A stretch of 64,000 nt of DNA, taken from contig CANMWQ010000004.1 of assembly GCA_947501685.1 (NCBI GenBank), positions 186,001 to 250,000 on the forward strand, written 5' to 3'. The notes under the pieces are model-generated. The model was not told the origin of the DNA and did not search any database. It worked only from the letters and a program-made list of their open reading frames with translations. The DNA comes from an uncultured Litoreibacter sp. GTDB lineage: Bacteria; Pseudomonadota; Alphaproteobacteria; Rhodobacterales; Rhodobacteraceae. Of the stretch, positions 1 through 9,152 are shown piece after piece (position 1 is the stretch's first letter; every line of letters begins with the position of its first letter). A program made the translations under genes and the position numbers.

Positions 1-335
1 AAGGCCTGAATATCCCAATCGGCGGCCAGGATGGTGACCACGCAGCGCTGAACCGCGTTGCACGTGGCACGCAAACCGTGTCCGTCTGGAAAAACAGCGT
101 AGACCTCGGCACAGCCGCCGGTCAGATCGCCGTTGCTCTGGCCAATGGCGCAGCCATGGACGCCATTGAAGGCGCAGGCAAGTTCTCTGGTGGCGCCAAT
201 GGCGTCGAGATGAACGCGATCCTGCTGGATCCAACACCGATCACCAAGGACAACCTGAACTTGGCGATTGATGCGGGTCACATCGCGAAAGACAAAGCCT
301 GCGAAGGCGCAATGGACGGCGTAGCCGGCTGCTAA
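1..335 (+). CDS. xylF: Xylose ABC transporter substrate-binding protein, C-terminal part
   Basis: Partial gene cut by the left window edge; the reading frame is open from base 3 and ends in TAA at 333-335. The visible tail contains GGQDGD followed by ARGTQTVSVWK and a final ITKDNL segment, the pattern of the C-terminal lobe of periplasmic XylF-type sugar-binding proteins. It would bind D-xylose in the periplasm and deliver it to XylH/XylG encoded directly downstream. A perfect hairpin separates it from xylH, as often seen behind binding-protein genes that need higher expression than the membrane parts. The sugar assignment rests mainly on the xylHGB neighbours. Confidence 0.85.
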   Translation, partial: GLNIPIGGQDGDHAALNRVARGTQTVSVWKNSVDLGTAAGQIAVALANGAAMDAIEGAGKFSGGANGVEMNAILLDPTPITKDNLNLAIDAGHIAKDKACEGAMDGVAGC

Positions 336-351
336 ACCTTCGTTGACGACC

Positions 352-381
352 GGCACCGGCGAGCTTCCTCTCGCCGGTGCC
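352..381 (+). terminator. Intercistronic hairpin between xylF and xylH
   Basis: Perfect 12-bp inverted repeat (352-363 with 370-381, arm GGCACCGGCGAG) around a 6-nt loop, 16 nt after the xylF stop. No T-tract follows, so it is more likely an mRNA-stabilising or partial attenuation hairpin than a full terminator, leaving xylF transcript more abundant than xylHG. Confidence 0.6.
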
Positions 382-477
382 ACTTCTAACCCAACCCACA
401 TATGTTTGCCGCGACTACGCCCCGCCCTTTTCCAAGGAGCCGGCTTTTTTGCGTGCACTTTGTCCAAGGCCAAACCA

Positions 478-1809
478 ATGACCGACACACCCGATACCAG
501 CCCCAGCGGCTCTGCTGGAACCGACAAGCGGGAGGGCGCCATAAGCCGCTTTCTGCGCGAAACGGAGGTCGACACCCGGCTTCTAGGAATGCTCGCAGCC
601 CTTGTCTTGATCTGGGGTGGCTTCCACATTTACGGCCAGCTGGTCAACGGGTTTGGCGCGTTCCTGACACCGCGCAACCTGTGGAACCTGTCGGTGCAGA
701 CCTCCTCCATCGGGATCATGGCCACCGGCATGGTGCTGGTCATCGTCACCCGGCATATTGACCTCTCCGTCGGCTCCATGCTCGGCTTCATTGCCATCGT
801 CATGGGGGCGTTGCAGGTCAACATCCTTCCGCAATATCTGGGCCTCGGCCATCCGATGATCTGGGTCCTCGCGATCCTGGCAGGTCTGCTTGTCGGCACG
901 CTGATCGGCGGCTTCCAAGGCTACATGATCGCCTATGGCACCATCCCCGCCTTCATCGTGACCCTTGGCGGCTTGCTTGTCTGGCGCGGCGTCGGCTTCC
1001 TTGTCGCCCGCGGGGAGACCATCTCCCCCGTGGACGCGACCTTCAAACTGCTGGGCGGCGGCCCCTACGGCGCTGTCGGCAACACCGGCAGCTGGATCGT
1101 CGGCATCCTTGGCTGCATCGCCGTGCTCGCTTTGATCATCCTGGGCCGCCGCAAACGCAAAAGCTTTGATCTGCACCTGCGCCCCGTCTGGGCGGAGGGC
1201 TTTCTGGCCGCTGTCGGCTGCGGTGCCGTGATCGGCGCGACCTTGCTGGTCAACGCCTACCCATGGCCCAAAGGCATCGTCAAAAAATACGCCGAGGCCG
1301 AAGGCATCGAAGTACCACCAGAGGGCCTCTTCATTTCGCATGGCTTTGCCATTCCCGTCCTGATCCTTGTGGGCGTCGCCATTGTGATGACCATCATCAT
1401 GTCGCGCACCAAATTTGGCCGCTACGTCTACGCCATCGGCGGCAACCCGGAAGCCGCAGAGCTGGCAGGCATCAACACCCGCTGGATGACCGTCAAAATC
1501 TTTGCGCTGATGGGCTTTCTCACCGGCCTCTCCGCCGTCGTGGCCTCCGCCCGGCTGGGCTCTGCCACGGCCGCACTTGGCACGTTGGACGAGCTTTACG
1601 TCATCGCCGCTGCCGTGATTGGCGGCACTTCGCTGGCAGGTGGTATCGGCACAATCTACGGCGCAATCCTAGGGGCCATCGTCATGCAATCCTTGCAGAC
1701 CGGCATGGTACTCATCGGCTTTGACGCCGCCATTCAACAAGTTGTCGTCGGCTCCGTTCTGGTGCTCGCCGTCTTCCTCGACATCCTGTATCGGAGGAAC
1801 TCGAAATGA
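478..1809 (+). CDS. xylH: Xylose ABC transporter permease XylH
   Basis: Inner-membrane permease of the sugar ABC importer (BPD_transp_2 family), 443 aa from the ATG at 478. The frame is open further upstream to 343, but that extension runs through the xylF hairpin and looks non-coding. After a hydrophilic N-terminus of about 30 residues there are about ten hydrophobic segments. The stretch IVTRHIDLSVGSMLGF and the later YAIGGNPEAAELAGI loop, which contacts the ATPase, are typical of RbsC/XylH permeases. A hydrophilic insert with KKYAEAEGIEVPPEG sits before the last third. It overlaps xylG by 4 bp (ATGA), indicating translational coupling. Confidence 0.9.
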   Translation: MTDTPDTSPSGSAGTDKREGAISRFLRETEVDTRLLGMLAALVLIWGGFHIYGQLVNGFGAFLTPRNLWNLSVQTSSIGIMATGMVLVIVTRHIDLSVGSMLGFIAIVMGALQVNILPQYLGLGHPMIWVLAILAGLLVGTLIGGFQGYMIAYGTIPAFIVTLGGLLVWRGVGFLVARGETISPVDATFKLLGGGPYGAVGNTGSWIVGILGCIAVLALIILGRRKRKSFDLHLRPVWAEGFLAAVGCGAVIGATLLVNAYPWPKGIVKKYAEAEGIEVPPEGLFISHGFAIPVLILVGVAIVMTIIMSRTKFGRYVYAIGGNPEAAELAGINTRWMTVKIFALMGFLTGLSAVVASARLGSATAALGTLDELYVIAAAVIGGTSLAGGIGTIYGAILGAIVMQSLQTGMVLIGFDAAIQQVVVGSVLVLAVFLDILYRRNSK

Positions 1810-2558
1810 GTGATACCCCTCTCGTCCAACTCAAAGACATCTCGATCTCCTTTGGCGGCATCCGCGCTGTGGATCATGTCAGCCTTGACCTCTATCCCGG
1901 CGAAGTCGTGGGCCTTCTGGGCCATAACGGCGCAGGCAAGTCGACGCTGATCAAGATCCTCTCAGGCGCTTACCAAAAGGATGGCGGGGAAATCTTGATC
2001 AACGGCAAACGCGCCGAGATCAACTCCCCCCGCGACGCCCGCGACCACAATATCGAGACGATCTACCAGACCCTCGCGCTGGCCGACAATCTTGATGCCG
2101 CGTCCAACCTGTTCTTGGGTCGGGAGCTGACCTCCCCCTTTGGCTTCGTGGATGACGCCAAGATGGCGGCTGAAACCGCCAAGATCATGGCGCGACTGAA
2201 CCCCAACTTCAAAAAGCTGAAAGAACCCGTCAGCGCGCTGTCAGGTGGCCAACGCCAATCCGTGGCCATCGCCCGCGCGGTCTATTTCAACGCCAAAATC
2301 CTGATCATGGACGAGCCCACCGCTGCGTTGGGTGTGCATGAAACCAAAATGGTGGCCGATCTCATTCAAGAGCTCAAAGCCCAAGGCCTCGGCATCTTCC
2401 TGATCTCACATGATACCCGCGAAATGCTGGAACTCTGCGACCGGGTTTCCGTGATGAAAAACGGCGCGCTTGTTGGCACGGAGCGGGTCGAGGACGTCAC
2501 CGAGGATGACATTCTGTCGATGATCATTATGGGCAAAAACCCCAAGCGGGCGGCCTGA
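1806..2558 (+). CDS. xylG: Xylose ABC transporter ATP-binding protein, single-domain
   Basis: ATPase that powers xylose import, 250 aa. Walker A is GHNGAGKS at residues 39-46, the signature is LSGGQRQ and Walker B is ILIMDEPTAAL. Enteric XylG carries two fused ATPase domains of about 500 aa; this protein has only one, the short form common in alphaproteobacterial sugar importers, so it would act as a homodimer. Start overlaps the xylH stop and the stop lies 1 nt before xylB, so the genes form one operon. Confidence 0.88.
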   Translation: MSDTPLVQLKDISISFGGIRAVDHVSLDLYPGEVVGLLGHNGAGKSTLIKILSGAYQKDGGEILINGKRAEINSPRDARDHNIETIYQTLALADNLDAASNLFLGRELTSPFGFVDDAKMAAETAKIMARLNPNFKKLKEPVSALSGGQRQSVAIARAVYFNAKILIMDEPTAALGVHETKMVADLIQELKAQGLGIFLISHDTREMLELCDRVSVMKNGALVGTERVEDVTEDDILSMIIMGKNPKRAA

Positions 2559-2559
2559 C

Positions 2560-3996
2560 ATGTATCTGGGCATTGATCTGGGCACATCGTCGGTCAAGGC
2601 GCTGCTCATCGGTGCCGACCAGGAGGTCATCGCCGAGGCCCGCGCGCCATTGAACGTGGCCCGGCCCCATCCCGGCTGGTCCGAGCAGACCCCCGCCGAA
2701 TGGCTGGCCGCGACCACGGATGTGATGGCCGCTTTGGGCGGCAAGGCCGATCTGAAAGCCGTCAAAGCCATCGGCCTGTCCGGCCATATGCATGGCGCGA
2801 CGCTGATCGACAAAGCCGGCGACGTGCTGCGCCCCTGCATCTTGTGGAACGACACCCGCAGCCATGCAGAGGCCGCGACGCTCGATGCGGATCCACAGTT
2901 CCGGGCAGTCTCGGGCAATATCGTCTTTCCCGGCTTCACCGCACCGAAACTGGCTTGGGTCCGGCACAACGAGCCAGACGTATTCGCCAAGACCGCGCTG
3001 ATCCTGCTGCCCAAAGACTACCTGCGCCTCTGGCTCACCGGCGAGGCCGTCTCCGAGATGTCAGACGCCGCAGGCACCGCATGGCTCGACGTGGCCGCGC
3101 GCGATTGGTCTGACGACTTGCTCGCCGCCACCGGTCTGGGCCGCGAGAATATGCCAACCCTTGTCGAAGGCTCCGCCCCCTCGGGCGGGCTGCGCGCGCA
3201 TCTGGCGGAAAAATGGGGCATGACCCCCGGCATTCCCATTGCGGGCGGTGGCGGCGACAATGCGGCCACCGCAGTGGGCTGCGGCGTCACCCAGCCGGGT
3301 CAGGCTTTCGTGTCACTGGGTACCTCCGGCGTGCTTTTCGCGGCCACCCCAAGCTACGCGCCAGACGCGGCCAGCGCCGTCCACACCTTCTGCCACGCCC
3401 TGCCCGAGACATGGCATCAGATGGGCGTCATCCTGTCTGCCGCGGACAGTCTGGAATGGTATGCGCGGCTGACCGGGCAAACGGCAGCCAACCTCACCGG
3501 GGCGCTGGACAAGATCAAAGCGCCGGGTCGCGCCTGTTTCCTGCCCTATCTCGGCGGCGAGCGGACCCCGCATAATGACGCGAAAATACGCGGCGCCCTG
3601 ATCGGACTTGAACATCAAACAGACACCGCCCTTGGCACCCGTGCGGTGCTCGAGGGTGTCGCATTCGCTCTGAAAGATTCAGCGGATGCGCTTGGCCAAA
3701 CGGGCACCAAAATCGACAGCCTCATCGCTGTTGGCGGCGGTGCTGCCTCCCACGTTTGGCTTGAGATCATGGCGACCACTCTCGGCCTGCCCATCCAAAT
3801 CCCCGTCTCGGGCGATTTCGGAGCAGCCTTCGGCGCCGCGCGTCTCGGCATGATGGCCGCGACCGGCGACACATCGATTGCCACGCCGCCCAAAATTGCA
3901 GCCACCATCGACCCGGACGCGACGCTGCTGGACGCCTTCAGCGCCGCGCATCAGCGCTACACCAAAACCTACACGGCCCTCAAAGAACTGTCCTAG
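2560..3996 (+). CDS. xylB: Xylulokinase
   Basis: FGGY-family kinase, 478 aa, that phosphorylates D-xylulose to xylulose 5-phosphate for the pentose phosphate pathway. The N-terminus has the phosphate-binding DLGTSSVKALL motif. HPGWSEQTP, the hinge region GGGGDNAATAVG, SLGTSGVLF and the C-terminal AVGGGAASHVW motif complete the FGGY pattern. It begins 1 nt after xylG. Xylose isomerase (xylA) and the regulator are not in the window and probably lie upstream. Confidence 0.9.
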   Translation: MYLGIDLGTSSVKALLIGADQEVIAEARAPLNVARPHPGWSEQTPAEWLAATTDVMAALGGKADLKAVKAIGLSGHMHGATLIDKAGDVLRPCILWNDTRSHAEAATLDADPQFRAVSGNIVFPGFTAPKLAWVRHNEPDVFAKTALILLPKDYLRLWLTGEAVSEMSDAAGTAWLDVAARDWSDDLLAATGLGRENMPTLVEGSAPSGGLRAHLAEKWGMTPGIPIAGGGGDNAATAVGCGVTQPGQAFVSLGTSGVLFAATPSYAPDAASAVHTFCHALPETWHQMGVILSAADSLEWYARLTGQTAANLTGALDKIKAPGRACFLPYLGGERTPHNDAKIRGALIGLEHQTDTALGTRAVLEGVAFALKDSADALGQTGTKIDSLIAVGGGAASHVWLEIMATTLGLPIQIPVSGDFGAAFGAARLGMMAATGDTSIATPPKIAATIDPDATLLDAFSAAHQRYTKTYTALKELS

Positions 3997-4050
3997 GCAG
4001 CCCCGCGCAAAGTTGCTTCACCCGCCGGGCCTGCCTTGGCATAAAGGCGC

Positions 4051-5277
4051 ATGGCCCATGACATCCCCTCCCTGCGCGCCGAGGCGCTGCGGCTCTTTCA
4101 GATCGCACTCAAAGCCGCAGATCCTGCCGCCGCCCTGCGCAGGAATCTCCCGAAACCGCTGAGCGCGCCCGAAGGCCGCGTGATCCTCATCGCCGTCGGC
4201 AAAGCCGCCTGCCCCATGCTCGAGGAAGCCCTGAGCCATGTGGACGGCCCGGTCACCGCATTGGCCGTGACCAACCCTGAAAACCACCGCGACATCCCCG
4301 GCGCGACCGTTCTGCCCGCAGGCCACCCGGTGCCTAACGAAAACGGCCTGACCGCCGCCCGCGCCGTCGCAAAGCTGTTGCACAGCGCCACCGCCTCAGA
4401 CCGCGTCATCGCCCTGATCTCAGGCGGTGGATCGGCCCTGCTGCCCTTACCCGTGCCGGGCGTCAGCCTCGCCGATAAGGCCGCGACAAGTAAAATTCTG
4501 CTCGGGGCCGGATTTGATATCGTACAAATGAACCTGATCCGCCAGCAGCTGAGCCAGCTCAAAGGGGGCGGCATGAATGTGATGGCGGCCCCTGCATCGG
4601 TCGAGGCCCATATCCTTTCCGACGTGGTTGGCGACGACCTGCGCGCCATCGCCAGCGGGCCAACAGCCAGCCCCATCGGCAGCAAATCCGACGCCCGCGC
4701 TGTGCTGAAGGACGTCTGGGACAGCCTGCCCACCTCCGTCCAGTCGGCCCTGTCAGTTGAGACCACCGCGCCGCTGCCCCCTGCCGCCAAGAACCAGTTG
4801 ATCTGTTCGAACCGGATGAGCCTTGAGGCGATGCAAGCGGCGCGCCCCGGCGCGCAAATCATAGATGACCGGCTGGAAGGCAATGTCGCCGAGATCGCGC
4901 CCAGACTGGCCCGGCTCGCCCAAAGCACCCTGCCCGGAGACGTCCTGCTCTTTGGCGGAGAGACCACCGTGACCCTGACGGGCACCGGCAAAGGCGGGCG
5001 CAACCAGGACCTCGCGCTGCGCATGGCCATGGCACAAATCCCCGGCACTTGGGTCTTTCTGTCCGGCGGCACGGATGGGCGGGACGGGCCGACCGATGCG
5101 GCGGGTGGTTTGGTCGACAGCCAAAGCCATGCGCGGATGCTCCAATCTGGGATCGACCCCGCCGCCTTGCTGGCGAATAACGACGCCTATGCGGCGCTGA
5201 AAGCCTCCGATGATCTGATCATCACAGGCGGCACCGGCACCAATGTCGCTGATGTGCAGGTCCTGATCCGTGCCTAA
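4051..5277 (+). CDS. Glycerate 2-kinase (MOFRL family), TtuD/GckA-like
   Basis: 408-aa protein of the DUF4147 plus MOFRL type, annotated in different organisms as glycerate 2-kinase or putative hydroxypyruvate reductase. The N-terminal domain has IAVGKAACPM and the glycine-rich SGGGSALLPLP loop. The C-terminal MOFRL domain has FLSGGTDGRDGPTDAAGG and ends in ITGGTGTNVADVQV. It converts D-glycerate to 2-phosphoglycerate in glyoxylate or tartrate breakdown. It starts 54 nt after xylB on the same strand, so it may be co-transcribed, but a link to xylose metabolism is only inferred. Confidence 0.85.
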   Translation: MAHDIPSLRAEALRLFQIALKAADPAAALRRNLPKPLSAPEGRVILIAVGKAACPMLEEALSHVDGPVTALAVTNPENHRDIPGATVLPAGHPVPNENGLTAARAVAKLLHSATASDRVIALISGGGSALLPLPVPGVSLADKAATSKILLGAGFDIVQMNLIRQQLSQLKGGGMNVMAAPASVEAHILSDVVGDDLRAIASGPTASPIGSKSDARAVLKDVWDSLPTSVQSALSVETTAPLPPAAKNQLICSNRMSLEAMQAARPGAQIIDDRLEGNVAEIAPRLARLAQSTLPGDVLLFGGETTVTLTGTGKGGRNQDLALRMAMAQIPGTWVFLSGGTDGRDGPTDAAGGLVDSQSHARMLQSGIDPAALLANNDAYAALKASDDLIITGGTGTNVADVQVLIRA

Positions 5278-5283
5278 GCCGCC

Positions 5284-5787
5284 CTAGAGGTTCAGCTTCA
5301 AAACAACCCGGTCATGCCCGTCGCCCGTGCCGTCATCCGGCGCGTCCCGAAAGGGCATAAACCCTTCGCGCTCCCAAAACCGGATCGCGTCCGGGTTCTT
5401 CACCAGCACCGCCACTTTCAATGTCTTGGCCCCCGCGCTTTTGGCCAAGGCCTTGACCGCCTCCAGCACGCCCCGCCCCAGCCCCGCGCCGCGCTCGGCC
5501 TCGCAGATCAGCAGCAGGCCGATATACCATTCCGTGGCGGTCTCGTAGCCCGGCGCCATGCCAAGAAGCCCCGACAACCGCCCGTCAGGTTGCTCAACGC
5601 CGAACATCAGAATGTCCTCCTTGGTACGCCCCGGTGGGATGTCGTTGAAAAATCCCTGCACCCAGGTCGCATCCGGCACCCGGCCCGTTTCCAATAGGAT
5701 GTAATCCGCGGAGCGCTCCGCGCAGGCCAGCACCCGCGGGCCGTCGGCCTCTTCGTTCAGCAATGCGAGCTGCCAGTCTCCAGTCAT
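5284..5787 (-). CDS. GNAT family N-acetyltransferase
   Basis: 167-aa single-domain GNAT protein. The acetyl-CoA-binding region is GAGLGRGVLEAV (about residues 100-111), followed by a VLVKNPDAIRFWEREGF segment in which N and FW-REGF are characteristic of the family's C-terminal half. The substrate cannot be read from sequence. It lies 19 nt downstream of the oligopeptide ABC ATPase on the same strand, so it may be the last gene of that operon, and its stop faces the glycerate kinase gene. Confidence 0.8.
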   Translation of the reverse strand: MTGDWQLALLNEEADGPRVLACAERSADYILLETGRVPDATWVQGFFNDIPPGRTKEDILMFGVEQPDGRLSGLLGMAPGYETATEWYIGLLLICEAERGAGLGRGVLEAVKALAKSAGAKTLKVAVLVKNPDAIRFWEREGFMPFRDAPDDGTGDGHDRVVLKLNL

Positions 5788-5806
5788 GATGTCTCCACAC
5801 GTTACG

Positions 5807-7378
5807 TCAGGCCCCCGGCAGCACCGGAACGGCCTCGATCAGGCTCTTGGTATAGGGGTGTTGCGGGTTGGAAAACAGCGCCTCGCTGGGGCCTTGGTCA
5901 ACAATTCTGCCCTGTTTCATGACCAACACACGATCGGTGATGGACCGCACAACAGAAAGGTCATGGCTGATGAACAAATAGGTCAGCCCGTAGCGCTCCG
6001 ACAAATCCGCCAGAAGATCCAGAATTTGCGCCCGGATCGACACATCCAGCGCGGAAACCGCCTCGTCCAAGATGATCAGCTCTGGCTTGATGATGAGCGC
6101 GCGGGCAATGGCGATCCGCTGGCGTTGTCCGCCAGAAAACTCGTGGATATACTTATGCTTATCGGCAGGTGTTAAACCAACCGAGACCAGCGCCTCGTCA
6201 ATCTCCGCCGCCGTCGCCTTGCGCCCCAACAGATGGAACGGCTCAGAGACCAGACGGTCCACCTTATGGCGCGGATTAAACGAGCCATAGGGGTCCTGAA
6301 ATACCACCTGCATCTTGCGCCGCACATCAGCGGAGGCCTGCCCGCCTGACAGAACCTCATCCCCGCCCAGATAGATCCGGCCTGCCTGCGTGGCCTCCAA
6401 CCCCAGAATGGCGCGGGTCAGCGTGGACTTGCCGCATCCGCTTTCGCCAACCAGCCCGACGCTTTCGCCCTTCTGGATCTCGAAACTTACATCATCCACG
6501 GCCAGCACGCGCTTAGCGGTGCCAAAAAGCGACCTGCGCCCCGCCGGGTAGCTGCGCACCAGCCCCTCCACCTTCAGCAAGGGCGCGTCAGGCGCAGGCA
6601 CCGCGCGCTCCGGCTGATGCGACGACGCCGCAAACAAAGACTTGGTGTAGGGGTGCTGCATCTTGTGGTGCAGGCTAGCGCCCCCCCCCTGCTCCACCAC
6701 CGCGCCGTGCCGCATGATGGAGATGCGATCCGCCAAGCCGGTCACCACGGCCAGATCATGGGTGATGAACATCACCGACATGCCGTCCTCGCGCACCAAT
6801 TGCTGGATCAGGCGCAGAATATCGGCCTGCGTGGTCACGTCCAGCGCGGTGGTGGGCTCATCGGCAATCAGCAGCTTCGGGCGCAAAGCAATCGCCATCG
6901 CGATCACCACGCGCTGCCGCTGCCCGCCCGACAATTCATGCGGGTAGCGGCTGAGCGGGAACTGTTCGGGCGGCAACTCGCAGCGGCGCAACACCTTCGC
7001 CGCGCGGGCAAGCGCTTCGGACCGCGAGACGTCCTGATGGATCAAAATCGTCTCAGCCACCTGCGCGCCTATGGTTTGCAACGGGTTCAGCGCAGTCATG
7101 GGCTCCTGAAACACCATCCCCACAGCGTCCCCGCGCATCGCACAAAGCGCAGCCTCATCCGCCTCCAGCACCGAGACACCGTCCAGATGCACCGCCCCCC
7201 GACACTGGCTGCCTTCGGGCAAAAGCTGCATCACCGACAGCGCGGTCATGGATTTGCCCGACCCGCTTTCGCCGATAATGCCGTGGATTTCGCCCTGCCC
7301 GATCTCAAGCGAGACGCCTTTGAGGATCGGCGTGCCGTAAATGTCGAGGTCCAGATTGTCGATCCGCAACAGGCTCAT
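5807..7378 (-). CDS. Oligopeptide-type ABC transporter, fused double ATPase (DppD-DppF/YejF-like)
   Basis: 523 aa with two complete ATPase domains in one chain, corresponding to DppD and DppF. First half: Walker A GESGSGKS at 36-43, LSGGQRQRV, LLIADEPTTALDV. Second half: GESGCGKS near residue 320, FSGGQRQRI, LIILDEAVSALDV. Each half ends in the HPYTKSL element typical of the peptide/nickel importer ATPases. It would drive uptake through the two permeases upstream. The start overlaps the preceding permease stop by 4 bp. Confidence 0.9.
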   Translation of the reverse strand: MSLLRIDNLDLDIYGTPILKGVSLEIGQGEIHGIIGESGSGKSMTALSVMQLLPEGSQCRGAVHLDGVSVLEADEAALCAMRGDAVGMVFQEPMTALNPLQTIGAQVAETILIHQDVSRSEALARAAKVLRRCELPPEQFPLSRYPHELSGGQRQRVVIAMAIALRPKLLIADEPTTALDVTTQADILRLIQQLVREDGMSVMFITHDLAVVTGLADRISIMRHGAVVEQGGGASLHHKMQHPYTKSLFAASSHQPERAVPAPDAPLLKVEGLVRSYPAGRRSLFGTAKRVLAVDDVSFEIQKGESVGLVGESGCGKSTLTRAILGLEATQAGRIYLGGDEVLSGGQASADVRRKMQVVFQDPYGSFNPRHKVDRLVSEPFHLLGRKATAAEIDEALVSVGLTPADKHKYIHEFSGGQRQRIAIARALIIKPELIILDEAVSALDVSIRAQILDLLADLSERYGLTYLFISHDLSVVRSITDRVLVMKQGRIVDQGPSEALFSNPQHPYTKSLIEAVPVLPGA

Positions 7379-8187
7379 CGCGCGCCCCGTCTGAGCTTGG
7401 GGTCGATCAGATCGCGCAAGCCGTCACCCGCAAGGTTCAGGCCCAGCACGGTGAGCAGGATCGCAAATCCGGGAAATAATGTGATGTGAGGCGCCAGCAT
7501 GAACAGCGTCTGGCTATCGGCCAGCATCCGCCCCCAACTTGGCGTCGGCGGCTGCGCGCCAAGGCCCACATAGGACAAGGCGGCCTCCGCCAGAATGCCC
7601 AGCGAAAACTGGATCGTACCCTGCACGATCAGCAGGTTGGTCACGTTCGGCAAGATATGCTCGACAGAGATGCGCAGCGCGCCCTTGCCCGCCACGCGGG
7701 CGGCCAAAACATAGTCCCGTGTCCATAATGACAAAGCCGCGCCGCGGGTCACACGGGCAAAGACGGGGATGTTGAAAATGCCAATCGCGATGATCGCGTT
7801 GACCGCCGAAGGCCCGAAAACGGCCGTGATCATGATCGCGATCAACAGCGACGGGAAGGCGAAGATCAGATCGTTGGAGCGCATGATCACCTCGTCCAGC
7901 AAGCTGCCGCTCTTTGCCGCCGCCAGCAGGCCCAAGGGCACGCCCAGCCCAATGCCAATGCCCACTGCGACAATGGCAACCGCAATCGAGGTCCGCGCCC
8001 CCACCATGATCATCGACAAGATATCGCGCCCCAGATGATCCGTGCCGAACCAATGCGCTAGGCTGGGCGGTTTCAGCTTATTGGCGATCTCAAGTGCTGC
8101 ATGATCGTAAGGCGTCCAGACGAAGGAAACGAGCGCCCCAAGCACGAAAAGAACGGTCAGGCACAGCCCCAGAACAAGGTTTCTCAT
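7375..8187 (-). CDS. Oligopeptide-type ABC transporter permease, DppC-like
   Basis: 270-aa inner-membrane permease of the DppC/OppC type. The N-terminal transmembrane helix is followed by the periplasmic HWFGTDHLGRDILS motif, diagnostic for this subfamily. The cytoplasmic coupling loop reads YVLAARVAGKGALRI, followed by a conserved HILPN. About six membrane segments. It overlaps by 4 bp with both the DppB-like gene upstream and the ATPase downstream, so the three are translationally coupled. Confidence 0.9.
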   Translation of the reverse strand: MRNLVLGLCLTVLFVLGALVSFVWTPYDHAALEIANKLKPPSLAHWFGTDHLGRDILSMIMVGARTSIAVAIVAVGIGIGLGVPLGLLAAAKSGSLLDEVIMRSNDLIFAFPSLLIAIMITAVFGPSAVNAIIAIGIFNIPVFARVTRGAALSLWTRDYVLAARVAGKGALRISVEHILPNVTNLLIVQGTIQFSLGILAEAALSYVGLGAQPPTPSWGRMLADSQTLFMLAPHITLFPGFAILLTVLGLNLAGDGLRDLIDPKLRRGAR

Positions 8188-9131
8188 CTGCGCCCCCGCA
8201 ACCGGGGATCGACCCAGCTATAGGCCAGATCAACGAGGAAATTAACCATGATCACGGCAAAGACCAGCAGCATGACCACGCTTTCCACGACAATCAGGTC
8301 GCGCTGCGAAATGGCCTGAAACACCAAGCGGCCAAGGCCCGGCAGGAAGAACACATTCTCAATGATGATTGCGCCTGCCAGCAGAAACGAGAATTGCAGC
8401 CCAATAATAGTCAGCACCGGAATTAACGCATTTCTGAGCGCATGCCCCCGCAGCGCCTGCCCCTTGGTCAGCCCCTTCGCCCGCGCGGTGCGGATATAGT
8501 CCTGATCCAATGTGTCGAGCAAAGAGGACCGCATCACCCGCGCCAGAATAGACGCCTGCGGCAGAGCCAACGAGATCGCAGGCAAGGTTAATGCCTTCTT
8601 GGAGACCCAGAATCCTTCATCCCATCCGGGAAAGCCGCCTGCTGAAAACCAGCGCAGGTTGATAGCAAAGACCAGCACCATCAGCATCGCGAACCAGAAA
8701 TTCGGGATCGCAATGCCCAGCTGCGTGGCCCCCATCACGGAGATATCCGCGACCGACCCGCGCCGTGTTGCGGCCCAAATGCCCACTGGAAAGGCGATCA
8801 AAATGGTCAGCGCAAGCGCGTACCCGGCCAAGGGCAACGAGATGACCAAGCGCTCCGCCACGATCTCTGCAACCGGCGTGCGGTAGGTGTAGGAGACCCC
8901 CAGATCGCCCTGCACCAGCCCCGTCACCCAGCCCACGTAGCGCGCCCATGGGGAGAGGTTCAGCCCCAGTTCCTCGCGCAGGGCGGCAATGGTCTCGGGC
9001 TGCGCGTTGATGCCCAGCATGAAGGAGGCCGGGTCGCCCGGCACGACCTCAAGGGTGAAGAAAATGACAAGGCTCGCCACGATCAAAGAGATCAGCAGCG
9101 AGCCCGTGCGCAACACCGTGTATCGCAGCAC
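8184..9131 (-). CDS. Oligopeptide-type ABC transporter permease, DppB-like
   Basis: 315-aa inner-membrane permease of the DppB/OppB type. The N-terminal helix is followed by EVVPGDPASFMLG, and the EAA-like loop YIRTARAKGLTKGQALRGHALRNAL is clear (quoted in parts). The C-terminus has FFLPGLGRLVFQAI and the family's final D-L-AYSWVDPRL. It forms the translocation channel with the DppC-like partner. It begins 21 nt after the binding-protein gene. Confidence 0.9.
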   Translation of the reverse strand: MLRYTVLRTGSLLISLIVASLVIFFTLEVVPGDPASFMLGINAQPETIAALREELGLNLSPWARYVGWVTGLVQGDLGVSYTYRTPVAEIVAERLVISLPLAGYALALTILIAFPVGIWAATRRGSVADISVMGATQLGIAIPNFWFAMLMVLVFAINLRWFSAGGFPGWDEGFWVSKKALTLPAISLALPQASILARVMRSSLLDTLDQDYIRTARAKGLTKGQALRGHALRNALIPVLTIIGLQFSFLLAGAIIIENVFFLPGLGRLVFQAISQRDLIVVESVVMLLVFAVIMVNFLVDLAYSWVDPRLRGRR

Positions 9132-9152
9132 CGTCAGGTGCCCCGAGGCATG

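Noticed and set aside
343-477. Earlier start for XylH at 343
   Set aside because: The extension spans the xylF hairpin and has no hydrophobic or family-like sequence; the ATG at 478 fits the usual N-terminus.
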